Shown here: positions 10,260 through 17,930 of the stretch, piece by piece | Layout of the letters: the number at the start of each line of letters is the position of its first letter | Position numbering within the stretch: position 1 is the stretch's first letter | From: Novosphingobium sp. G106 | Lineage (GTDB): Bacteria; Pseudomonadota; Alphaproteobacteria; Sphingomonadales; Sphingomonadaceae | NCBI RefSeq assembly: GCF_019075875.1 | Contig: NZ_JAHOOZ010000001.1 | Coordinates: forward strand, 930,001 to 994,000 | Length of the DNA: 64,000 nucleotides | Reading direction: 5' to 3' | The notes under the pieces: generated by a model | What the model was told of the DNA's origin: nothing | Database searches by the model: none | The model's input: only the letters and a program-made list of their open reading frames with translations | Position numbers and translations under genes: made by a program

Positions 10260-10619
10260 TCACATGATCGAGCGGAAGATGCCGTTTCCCGAGCGCCATT
10301 GCGCGAGAATGTTGTCGTGGATGATCGGGTTGAGCAGCTGATGGAAGGCGCAGCCGACGAGGCTGTTGTTCCACCAGATCACTTCGGCTTCCATCGATTC
10401 CATGTTGGGTAAGGTCAGCCAGCACAGCGTGCCCGGGTTGAGGCGGTTGATTGCCATGGCCGAGAAGCCCGAGAGCGACAGGTCCTGCACGACGGTCTGG
10501 AAGCTGCGCCCGCCAGAGGGCCGCAGCGAAGCCGGAATCGAGATGCGTGTCCGCGGCGCCGAGCGATCCTCTTGCGCGGCCGTGCTGTAGCGATCCTGCG
10601 AAGTGAAACTGCTGGACAT
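10260..10619 (-). CDS. PilZ-domain protein
   Basis: Small cytosolic protein (119 residues) with a PilZ fold, a cyclic-di-GMP receptor family. The visible pattern is RTRISIPASLRPSGGRSF, then VVQDLSLSGFSAMA, matching the RxxxR and D/NxSxxG c-di-GMP-binding motifs (the second reads DLSLSG). ATG 10619 is chosen; an upstream ATG at 10670 would add 17 residues of low-quality sequence. It faces the CFA-like gene tail to tail, 7 bases apart. A GGDEF cyclase occurs at 27.3 kb in the same window, so the ligand could be made by this cell. Confidence 0.8.
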   Translation of the reverse strand: MSSSFTSQDRYSTAAQEDRSAPRTRISIPASLRPSGGRSFQTVVQDLSLSGFSAMAINRLNPGTLCWLTLPNMESMEAEVIWWNNSLVGCAFHQLLNPIIHDNILAQWRSGNGIFRSIM

Positions 10620-10702
10620 CCCGTGCTCCGTATTCCGATCGGCCTCCCGACAGCCGACGCGCCGGAGCATCGCGGAATTTGGTTACGGAAAGGTTCGGGG
10701 CG

Positions 10703-11428
10703 CTAGTTAACGGATTCGCGGTGTCCGCTGCTAAACGGTTGACCAAGAAGCGAAACCAGCCGGTCCGCGACCACTTCGGGCGTTTTCAGCGACGCGGGGT
10801 CCTCGCCCGGATAGGCACGGGCACGCATCGCCGTCCGCGTGGCACCGGGATTGACGATGGCGACGCGCAGCTTGGAGACGTTCATTGTCTCCTGCGCATA
10901 GCAATCGAGCAGCACTTCGAAAGCCGCTTTGCTCGCGCCGTAGGCACCCCAATAGGCGCGCGGTTTGGAGCCCACCGAGCTCGACAGGCCGATTACTCGC
11001 GGATCGGAGCTCCTCCGGAGCATCGGATCGAAATTAGCGATCAGCGACTGGGTCGCCAGCACGTTGACAGTCAGGGCCTTGTTGAAAGCATTCTGGCTGA
11101 TGTCCTGCACCGAAGTCAGTTCGGGCAGCACGGCCGCGTTGATCACCAGCATGTCGAGCGCCCGCCAGCGTTGCGAGATCGCCGTGGCGAGACGGGCGAT
11201 GCCGTCGGGCTCGGCGAGGTCGACCGGCGCGATCGTCGCGGCTCCGCCGGCGGCGAAGATCCGTTCCTCGACTTCCTCGAGCCCTTTGGTGGTGCGCGCG
11301 GTCAGGATGACATGAGCACCGGCTTTGGCGAGTGCTTCCGCTGTGGCGGCACCGATGCCGCGGCTCGCGCCGGTGACGAGCGCCAGCTGGCCGGAAAACG
11401 GACCTTCGATCATAGGCTTATTCGTCAC
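10703..11428 (-). CDS. Short-chain dehydrogenase/reductase
   Basis: NAD(P)-dependent oxidoreductase of the classical SDR family, 241 residues. The dinucleotide-binding TGASRGIGAATAEAL motif is near residue 18, the NAA-type motif reads VINAAVL, and the catalytic Tyr/Lys pair lies in YGASKAAFEVLLDCYAQE. The substrate cannot be told. The GTG start at 11428 overlaps the purF stop in GTGA; an ATG five codons later is an alternative. Overlap with purF implies a purF-SDR operon. Confidence 0.87.
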   Translation of the reverse strand: MTNKPMIEGPFSGQLALVTGASRGIGAATAEALAKAGAHVILTARTTKGLEEVEERIFAAGGAATIAPVDLAEPDGIARLATAISQRWRALDMLVINAAVLPELTSVQDISQNAFNKALTVNVLATQSLIANFDPMLRRSSDPRVIGLSSSVGSKPRAYWGAYGASKAAFEVLLDCYAQETMNVSKLRVAIVNPGATRTAMRARAYPGEDPASLKTPEVVADRLVSLLGQPFSSGHRESVN

Positions 11429-12894
11429 GCGACGCGGTTGACGGGCAGCGTCAGCAGGTCGGGCGTTTCACGCTCGCCAAGGTCGGTCAGCCGCGTCGGA
11501 TAGTCACCGGTGAAGCAGGCGTCGCAATATTGCGGCGCGCCGGCCTTGCGCCCGGCTTCGCCTACGGCGCGGTAGAGCCCGTCGATCGAGACGAAGGCCA
11601 GGCTGTCGGCGTGGATGAAATCGGCCATCGCCTGGATGTCCATCCGTGCAGCGAGCAGCTTCGAGCGCTCGGGCGTGTCGACGCCGTAGAAGCAGCTGTG
11701 CTCGGTCGGCGGGCTGGCGACGCGCATGTGCACTTCGGCCGCGCCGGCATCGCGCATCATCTGGACGATCTTCATCGAAGTGGTGCCGCGCACGATCGAA
11801 TCGTCGATCAGGACGATGCGCTTGCCTTCGACCAGCGCGCGGTTGGCGTTGTGCTTGCGCTTGACGTCGGCGTGACGCGCGCCGTCCGAAGGCTGGATGA
11901 AAGTGCGTCCGACATAGTGCGAGCGGATGATGCCGAGCTCGAAGGGAATGCCCGATTGCTGGGCATAGCCGATTGCCGCGGGCACGCCGCTGTCGGGCAC
12001 GGGGATGACGATATCCGCGTCGGCCAGCGATTCCTTGGCCAGTTCGACGCCGATCTGCTTGCGCACGTTGTAGACTGACTGGCCATCGAGCACCGAATCG
12101 GGCCGGCTGAAATAAACGTGCTCGAAGATGCAGGGCCGCGCCGAGAAATTGCCGAACGGCCGGTGGCTGGAGATGATGCCCTTGTGATCGACCTGGACCA
12201 GCTCGCCGGGCTCGATCTGGCGGACGAAATCGGCGCCGACGACGTCGAGGGCCACGGTCTCGCTGGCGAAGACGATCGCATCGCCGATGCGGCCCATGAC
12301 CAGCGGGCGGATGCCCAGCGGATCGCGGCAGGCGATCATGCCTTCCTTTGTCATGCAGATCAGCGAATAGGCGCCTTCGACCATGCGCAGGGCGTCGACG
12401 AAGCGGTCAAGCAGCGTCGGATAGCGGCTGGTCGCGACGAGGTGGATGATCACCTCGGTATCCGAGGTCGACTGGAAGATAGCGCCCTTCTGGACGAGGT
12501 CGCGCTTCAGCGTCATCGCGTTCGAGATGTTGCCGTTGTGCGCGATCGAGAAACCGCCCGATGCGAGGTCGGCGAACAGCGGCTGGACGTTGCGCAGGCC
12601 GGAGCCGCCGGTGGTCGAATAGCGGACGTGGCCCGAAGCCATCGCGCCCGGCAACTCGCCCAGCGCTTCCGCCGAGGAGAACACCTGCGCGACATGGCCA
12701 ATGCCGCGGCGCGAGTAGAACTCGTTACCGTCGAAGCTGGTCATGCCGACGGCTTCCTGGCCGCGGTGCTGCAAGGCATGCAGGCCGAGTGCGGTCATGG
12801 GGGCGGCATCCTTGGCGCCGATGACGCCAAAAATGCCACATTCCTCGCGCAGCTTGTCGCCATCGGCGTCGAGGAAGGGATGTGTCAGGTTCAT
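11425..12894 (-). CDS. purF: Amidophosphoribosyltransferase
   Basis: Catalyses the first step of purine synthesis: glutamine plus PRPP to phosphoribosylamine. The 489-residue protein has a short propeptide and then CGIFGVIG, where the cysteine (about residue 19) becomes the N-terminal glutaminase nucleophile. The glutaminase domain includes GLHALQHRGQEAVGM and IAHNGNISN. The phosphoribosyltransferase domain carries the PRPP motif VLIDDSIVRGTTS and the later SPPTEHSCFYGVDTP cluster. Start ATG 12894 gives MNLTHPFLDADGD. The downstream SDR overlaps it by 4 bases. guaB at the window start belongs to the same nucleotide pathway but is not linked to it. Confidence 0.97.
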   Translation of the reverse strand: MNLTHPFLDADGDKLREECGIFGVIGAKDAAPMTALGLHALQHRGQEAVGMTSFDGNEFYSRRGIGHVAQVFSSAEALGELPGAMASGHVRYSTTGGSGLRNVQPLFADLASGGFSIAHNGNISNAMTLKRDLVQKGAIFQSTSDTEVIIHLVATSRYPTLLDRFVDALRMVEGAYSLICMTKEGMIACRDPLGIRPLVMGRIGDAIVFASETVALDVVGADFVRQIEPGELVQVDHKGIISSHRPFGNFSARPCIFEHVYFSRPDSVLDGQSVYNVRKQIGVELAKESLADADIVIPVPDSGVPAAIGYAQQSGIPFELGIIRSHYVGRTFIQPSDGARHADVKRKHNANRALVEGKRIVLIDDSIVRGTTSMKIVQMMRDAGAAEVHMRVASPPTEHSCFYGVDTPERSKLLAARMDIQAMADFIHADSLAFVSIDGLYRAVGEAGRKAGAPQYCDACFTGDYPTRLTDLGERETPDLLTLPVNRVA

Positions 12895-13086
12895 AGAATA
12901 GAATCGTCCGGCAAGCGGGCCCGTAGCTCGCGCATTTGGGCCTTGTTCCCCGCGAAAGCAAGGGGAGGTGAGGGCCGGGTCGGACCATCGTCCCCGACGA
13001 AGGTCGCCGCGCGCCGCTAGAGGTCGGTGCGCGGGGCCGTTGACCTCACGATTTTTGCCCTGTCGGAGCCGAGTGAGGTTTGATGC

Positions 13087-13380
13087 CTATGACGGGAGGT
13101 TGATGTGAGCAGCAGCGGTGTAGGCCACGTGCGCCTGCTGGGGCGACGAAACGATCGTTGGTCGGTCGTTGTTGGCAGCGGCGCGCGCTTTCAGCACCGA
13201 GTGGGTGACCTGGGCTTGCGCAGGCTGGGGCGAGACGAACTTGCGCGGTTCCGCCACGGCCATGGGCTTCGACTGAGCTGGCTGTACGTCCGCCAGCGGC
13301 TTCTGCGGGCTCAGCTCGCGCTTGCGCGGGGGCTCCTGCGAGGTGACGAAGCGCGTGGTGGTCGTGCTCGAAATCTTCAT
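13087..13380 (-). CDS. Small unknown protein, Pro/Ala/Gln-rich
   Basis: A 97-residue reading frame starting MKISSTTTTRFVTSQEPPRK. It has no membrane segment, no signal peptide and no recognised domain; composition is rich in Pro, Ala, Gln, Ser and Thr, suggesting a disordered protein. A weak GGAAA lies 6 bases upstream of the ATG. It is isolated, between purF and lolC/E, with ~200-base gaps on either side. It is probably a real lineage-specific gene because the composition looks like a protein rather than a GC-shadow, but this is uncertain. Confidence 0.5.
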   Translation of the reverse strand: MKISSTTTTRFVTSQEPPRKRELSPQKPLADVQPAQSKPMAVAEPRKFVSPQPAQAQVTHSVLKARAAANNDRPTIVSSPQQAHVAYTAAAHINLPS

Positions 13381-13583
13381 GGCGGTTTCCGATGTCCTTC
13401 TGCTGCGACCGTACTAGGGCCGGCGCTCTAACGGCGTCGGAACGGGTGTGGTTCAGCACGTGCGAAGTTTCGCGGTTACCACCGGGGTAAGCTATGCCTG
13501 CGGCTTCTACGTGCCGTGCTTGCCAGCCTCATCGCCAGCCCTTAGACCGCCGCCAACATGAGCTTATCCGACAGGCACTCAGC

Positions 13584-14825
13584 TTGATCCTCTCCCCTTT
13601 CGAATGGATGATCGCCAAGCGCTATATGCTGCCCGGGCGCGGCGAGGCATTCATTGCGCTCGTCGCCGGCATCAGCCTGGTCGCGGTGGCCCTGGGCGTC
13701 GCCGCGCTGGTCATCGTCATGAGCGTGATGAACGGTTTCCGCGCCGAACTGTTCGACAAGATCGTCGGGCTCAACGGCCATGCGATCATCCAGGCTTATG
13801 GCGGGCGGCTCGACAACTGGCAGAGCGTTCTCGCCGATGTGCGCAGGACACCCGGGGTTACGCGCGCCTCGCCGCTGATCGAGCAGCCGCTGCTGGTAAC
13901 CTTCAACGGCCGTGTCGAGGCGATCCTGGTGCGCGGCAACACGCCTGAGGATATCCGCCGCATCCAGCCCCAGGTGACCTCCGGCCGCTTGATCGACCTG
14001 CGCCCCGGCACGAGCAACGTGGCGATCGGTGCGCGGCTCGCCGAGAACCTCGGCGCACAGGTGGGTGACACGATCACCATCATCAATCCGGCCGGCCGCT
14101 CGACCCCCTTTGGTACGGTGCCGCGCCAGGTCGCCTATCAGGTCGCGGCGATCTTCGAGATCGGCGTCTATGACTACGACAAGGCCTTCGTCGTCATGCC
14201 GATGCAGGACGCACAGACCCTGCTGTTGACCGGCGATTCGATCGGCATGATCGAGATCACGACCAACGATCCTGACAACGTCTCGACGCTGCTGAAACCC
14301 CTGGCCGATCGGCTGCAGGGCCAGGCGGTGGTGACGGACTGGAAGACGATCAACGCCTCGCTGTTCGAGGCGCTGGCGGTCGAACGCGTCGCCATGTTCG
14401 TCGTGCTGTCGATCATCGTGCTGGTGGCGGTGTTCAACATCCTCTCCTCGCTGATCATGCTGGTACGCGCCAAGACGCGCGACATCGCGATCCTGCGGAC
14501 GATGGGCGCGACGCGGCGCTCGTTGCTCAAGATATTCGTCACCACGGGCTTCATCATCGGCGCGCTCGGCACGGTGACGGGGCTGCTTCTGGGCTTCATC
14601 TTCCTCTATTTCCGCCAGCCGATCGTGAACCTCGTCCAGCTCGCGACGGGGCAGAACCTCTGGGATCCCTCGATCCGCTTCCTCACCGAACTGCCGAGCC
14701 GCAGCGATCCGGTCGAGATCGCGGTGATCAGCGTGATGGCCTTGGTCTTCAGCTTCGCGGCGACGCTCTATCCGGCGCTGCGGGCTGCGAGCACCGATCC
14801 GGTCCAGGTGCTGCGCTATGAGTGA
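13584..14825 (+). CDS. lolC: Lipoprotein-releasing ABC transporter permease (LolC/LolE family)
   Basis: Inner-membrane permease that, with LolD, extracts lipoproteins destined for the outer membrane (about 413 residues). It has the expected four-helix layout: one helix near the N-terminus ([20 protein letters not shown]), a large periplasmic domain, and three C-terminal helices. [22 protein letters not shown] is the family hallmark region. The start is taken as TTG 13584 ([20 protein letters not shown]), because family members begin there and the upstream in-frame ATG at 13494 would add 30 unrelated residues. It overlaps lolD by 8 bases. One permease gene serves as the homodimer in this layout, sometimes called lolF. 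Confidence 0.9.
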   Translation: MILSPFEWMIAKRYMLPGRGEAFIALVAGISLVAVALGVAALVIVMSVMNGFRAELFDKIVGLNGHAIIQAYGGRLDNWQSVLADVRRTPGVTRASPLIEQPLLVTFNGRVEAILVRGNTPEDIRRIQPQVTSGRLIDLRPGTSNVAIGARLAENLGAQVGDTITIINPAGRSTPFGTVPRQVAYQVAAIFEIGVYDYDKAFVVMPMQDAQTLLLTGDSIGMIEITTNDPDNVSTLLKPLADRLQGQAVVTDWKTINASLFEALAVERVAMFVVLSIIVLVAVFNILSSLIMLVRAKTRDIAILRTMGATRRSLLKIFVTTGFIIGALGTVTGLLLGFIFLYFRQPIVNLVQLATGQNLWDPSIRFLTELPSRSDPVEIAVISVMALVFSFAATLYPALRAASTDPVQVLRYE

Positions 14826-15492
14826 GCCTGTCGTAAGGATCACACAGCTCAAGCGTAGCTTCGAGCAGGGTGGGGTGCGCATCGACGTGCTGCGCGGCAT
14901 CGACCTTGCCGTCCAGCCGGGGGAGATCGTCGCGCTGCTAGGCCCGTCGGGCTCGGGCAAGTCGACCATGCTCCAGGCGATCGGGCTGCTCGAGGGTGGG
15001 TTCGAGGGACGGATCGAGATCGCCGGCACCGATGCCAGCGCGCTGAACGGCGATGACCGCACGACGCTGCGGCGCGATCATCTCGGCTTCGTCTATCAGT
15101 TCCACCACTTGCTGCCCGACTTCACCGCGATCGAGAACGTGATCCTGCCCCAGCTGGTCGCCGACAAGACGCACGGCGAAGCGCAGGCCCGGGCTTCCGA
15201 ACTGCTCGTCGCGCTCGGCCTCGGCCAGCGGCTCGATCATCGCCCGAGCCAGCTGTCGGGGGGCGAGCAGCAGCGCGTCGCAGTGGCGCGGGCGCTCGCC
15301 AACAAGCCGCAGCTCGTTCTCGCCGACGAGCCCACCGGCAATCTTGACGAGGCGACCGCGGACCGCGTCTTCGGTGAATTCCTCAAGCTGGTGCGCGGAG
15401 AGGGCAGCGCGGCCCTGGTCGCCACGCACAACGAGCGGCTCGCGCTGGCCATGGACCGCGTGGTGCGGCTGCACGACGGCAAGCTCGAATAG
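14818..15492 (+). CDS. lolD: Lipoprotein-releasing ABC transporter ATPase
   Basis: ATP-binding subunit of the Lol exporter, 224 residues. It shows Walker [10 protein letters not shown], the Q-loop in [18 protein letters not shown], the signature [15 protein letters not shown] and Walker [14 protein letters not shown]. The FHHLLPDF region fits LolD rather than generic MacB-type ATPases. Its ATG lies within the last codons of the permease gene, so the two are translationally coupled. A terminator hairpin follows 30 bases after the stop. Confidence 0.95.
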   Translation: MSEPVVRITQLKRSFEQGGVRIDVLRGIDLAVQPGEIVALLGPSGSGKSTMLQAIGLLEGGFEGRIEIAGTDASALNGDDRTTLRRDHLGFVYQFHHLLPDFTAIENVILPQLVADKTHGEAQARASELLVALGLGQRLDHRPSQLSGGEQQRVAVARALANKPQLVLADEPTGNLDEATADRVFGEFLKLVRGEGSAALVATHNERLALAMDRVVRLHDGKLE

Positions 15493-15522
15493 CGCGACTC
15501 GCCGCGGGCGTTGAAACGTGCG

Positions 15523-15557
15523 AAAAAGCGCCCACATCGAAGGGACAGGGCGCTTTT
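15523..15557 (+). terminator. Intrinsic terminator of the lol operon
   Basis: AAAAGCGCCC and GGGCGCTTTT form a perfect stem with a 14-base loop, ending in TTTT, 31 bases after the lolD stop. The A-tract on the 5' side makes it a possible two-way terminator. It separates lolCD from the next small gene, whose GAGAGGAG ribosome-binding site follows directly. Confidence 0.8.
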
Positions 15558-15571
15558 GAGAGGAGCCGTCT

Positions 15572-15844
15572 ATGAGCAATCCCAGCACAATTAAGGCCGA
15601 GCCGAATTCGAACTCCGGGCCACGCTGGGATGATCCGGCCTCGCTGCACCGGAGCAACGATGGCGGCGGCCTGCTTTCCGAGCTCAAGACGCTGCGCCAC
15701 GGGACGCTTGCCGAACTGGTCCACTATGTCGCCAACCTGCCCGAAGACGAGCAGCCCGGTTACGCGATCGAGAAGGCGGGGGACCATCGCCTCAGCATTG
15801 GCGAAATCCTCGCGCTCTCGCGCCGATCGGATTTCCCGCACTGA
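15572..15844 (+). CDS. Small conserved-looking protein of unknown function
   Basis: A 90-residue soluble protein with a strong GAGAGGAG ribosome-binding site 6 bases before its ATG. The N-terminal 30 residues are polar and probably disordered. The rest (LLSELKTLRHGTLAELVHYV, then DHRLSIGEILALSRRSDFP) should form two to three helices. It overlaps the glutathione peroxidase start by one base (TGATG), which supports it being a translated gene in one operon. No family was recognised. Confidence 0.72.
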   Translation: MSNPSTIKAEPNSNSGPRWDDPASLHRSNDGGGLLSELKTLRHGTLAELVHYVANLPEDEQPGYAIEKAGDHRLSIGEILALSRRSDFPH

Positions 15845-16332
15845 TGGCTGACCCGCGGACGATCACAGATTTCGATGCAGCCTTGCCCAGTGGCAAGCGG
15901 CTGAGCTTGGCCGACAAGGCGGGGAAGGTGGTGCTGATCGTCAATACGGCGAGCAAGTGCGGCTTCACCCCGCAATATGCCGGGCTCGAAGCGCTCTGGC
16001 GCAAGTACCGCGATCACGGGCTCGACGTGATCGGCTTTCCCTGCAACCAGTTCGGTCATCAGGAGCCAGGCAGTGCCGAGGAAATCGAGACCTTCTGCAG
16101 CCTCAACTACGCCATAAGCTTCCCGTTGATGGGCAAGATCGATGTCAACGGCCCTGCTGCGGATCCACTTTACGACTGGCTCAAGGGCGAAGCACGGGGT
16201 GTCTTCGGCACGCGAGGGATCAAGTGGAACTTTACCAAGTTCCTCGTCGGCCGCGACGGGAAGGTCGTCCGCCGCTATCCGCCCACGGTGAAGCCCGAGC
16301 AACTGGAGCGGGATATCGAAGCGCTGCTGTAG
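15844..16332 (+). CDS. Glutathione peroxidase family protein
   Basis: Thiol peroxidase reducing hydrogen peroxide or lipid hydroperoxides, with glutathione or thioredoxin as reductant; 162 residues. Motifs in order are VNTASKCGFTPQY with the peroxidatic cysteine at residue 39, GFPCNQFGHQEPG with the conserved Gln and a second cysteine, and IKWNFTKFLV with the Trp of the active triad. The cysteine (not selenocysteine) form is usual in bacteria. The start overlaps the previous stop by one base. Confidence 0.95.
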   Translation: MADPRTITDFDAALPSGKRLSLADKAGKVVLIVNTASKCGFTPQYAGLEALWRKYRDHGLDVIGFPCNQFGHQEPGSAEEIETFCSLNYAISFPLMGKIDVNGPAADPLYDWLKGEARGVFGTRGIKWNFTKFLVGRDGKVVRRYPPTVKPEQLERDIEALL

Positions 16333-16391
16333 TGACCTGCGTGAAAGCCGTGCTACCGTCGACTCCATAACAAAAGGGGGAGTCGCGGGAG

Positions 16392-16607
16392 ATGACGCAA
16401 GGCATCAAGACGGTCTGGCAGCGCTCGGTGATCCTGTGGATCGGCGCCGCTTTGGTCGCGATTTTCAATTCGGCGGCCGCCTATCTGCATAGTCAGCCGC
16501 TTACCTATGCGGCGCTGGCGCTGACGGCCATGTTTGCGCTGGTCGGCGTCGGATTCGGCATCTGGGCAGGGCGCACGCTGGCGAAAGACGCCGGCACGCC
16601 CCGATAG
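16392..16607 (+). CDS. Small two-helix membrane protein
   Basis: A 71-residue protein with two hydrophobic segments, SVILWIGAALVAIFNSAAAYL and TYAALALTAMFALVGVGFGI, and a short polar tail. It follows the glutathione peroxidase by 59 bases; the gap contains a small GACTCC/GGAGTC hairpin and GGGAG near the start. Function unknown. It is convergent with the Yip1 gene, 12 bases away. Confidence 0.65.
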   Translation: MTQGIKTVWQRSVILWIGAALVAIFNSAAAYLHSQPLTYAALALTAMFALVGVGFGIWAGRTLAKDAGTPR

Positions 16608-16619
16608 CCGGGATCCGAC

Positions 16620-17792
16620 CTAACCGACGAGATCGACCAGATCGTCGTGATCAATTGAACCCACGGCCTGCTTGAGTTCGTCGATGCTGCCAGCCGAGCC
16701 TTCGGCTTCGATCATGAAACGGTTGTTCACCGTCGTCCCGAACTTGCCCGAATTCGTGGTCTTGTTCCAGGCTTCGGTCTGGATTTGGCCATTCACGGTC
16801 GTCGTGCGCTCATAGCTGTTGGCGTCTTCCTTGCTCTGCTCGACGCCCATCGCCGCGCCGAGCCCTGACAGAGCGCCGAGCGCCGACATGTCGGCAATCC
16901 GCAGCGTGAAGCTCTTGTCGCCAGAGGTGTAGGTGCCCTGCGCCGTGCTCCCCATAGCGCCGGCGCCGACGCCTTCGGTCGCGGTGCGCTGATAGGAGCC
17001 GATTGTTTCCGGGAGGAGCGCCTTCATCCGATCGGGCGCGACGGGCGGCGACTTGCCGTTGGCCGCTGCTTCCATCTGCTTGGTTGCCTGCTGGAGCTTG
17101 CCGAGATCGACCGAGCCACCGCCGGGAACGGTGAGCTTGCCCGAAACCTGATCGTTGCTGGCCGTCAGGGGGTTGCCGATGAATGCCGCAGTCGTCCTGC
17201 CGACGACCACGCCCACGATTGCGTAGACCACGATCGCGCTGATGATCGTGACCGCAAGATAGCCGCCGGCTTTGCTCTCAGGCACTTTCATCAACGGCGT
17301 CACGCCCGTGTACAGCACGTAAAAGCTGTAAATGCCGAGCAACCCGAAGAAGGCCAGGGAAGGGATCAGCCCGAAAATACCCGCGAGCCAAGCTGCGGTA
17401 TAGCTGTAGGCAACCAGCTTGAAGGCTGCGAGCTTGTTGCCCTGTCCGTCGAACTTGGGCGCAAGGGCATCGACGATCAGCGACAGGATGAACACGCCGA
17501 GAATCGAGAGCCCATAAGCAAGTGCCGCGGAAATCAGCGCGCCGATGAGTGGTGGCCGATAGGAAAACCCGAAGGCCCCGTAACCGAATACCTGTCCACC
17601 GATCAGCGAGGCCACCGGCCCGATCGCGGCGAGCGGCAGGACATAGCTTTTCAGGATATCGCCCTGCGGCGTCGTTTCGAGCGCGATCTTGGCCCATTCA
17701 TCCTTGGGAGTCAGAATCATGGCCTTGGCGCGGTCGACCAGCGACGGCGGGCGGTCGATACCGGACAGGTCGGCACCGGATAGATCGACCAT
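16620..17792 (-). CDS. Yip1-family integral membrane protein
   Basis: A 390-residue membrane protein. Residues ~20-60 carry VDRAKAMILTPKDEWAKIA, typical of Yip1/YIPF-domain bacterial proteins, followed by five hydrophobic helices to about residue 215. The C-terminal ~170 residues are soluble and include GSYQRTATEGVGAGAMGSTA and a beta-rich tail. The start at 17792 is supported by AAGAGGAGG 9 bases upstream. The long upstream open frame is antisense to dnaE and is rejected. Role unknown. Confidence 0.83.
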   Translation of the reverse strand: MVDLSGADLSGIDRPPSLVDRAKAMILTPKDEWAKIALETTPQGDILKSYVLPLAAIGPVASLIGGQVFGYGAFGFSYRPPLIGALISAALAYGLSILGVFILSLIVDALAPKFDGQGNKLAAFKLVAYSYTAAWLAGIFGLIPSLAFFGLLGIYSFYVLYTGVTPLMKVPESKAGGYLAVTIISAIVVYAIVGVVVGRTTAAFIGNPLTASNDQVSGKLTVPGGGSVDLGKLQQATKQMEAAANGKSPPVAPDRMKALLPETIGSYQRTATEGVGAGAMGSTAQGTYTSGDKSFTLRIADMSALGALSGLGAAMGVEQSKEDANSYERTTTVNGQIQTEAWNKTTNSGKFGTTVNNRFMIEAEGSAGSIDELKQAVGSIDHDDLVDLVG

Positions 17793-17930
17793 GGCGCAGC
17801 CTCCTCTTGGTCCGCAGGGTGCGGAATAGGAGCATATTTGTCCAATATTGCAAGTGGAGCGGCAGGCTTTCCCCAATCCCTTTTCGTGCAAGTCTTGATA
17901 CGGGACGGGGCTCGTCCCTAATCTAGCATC

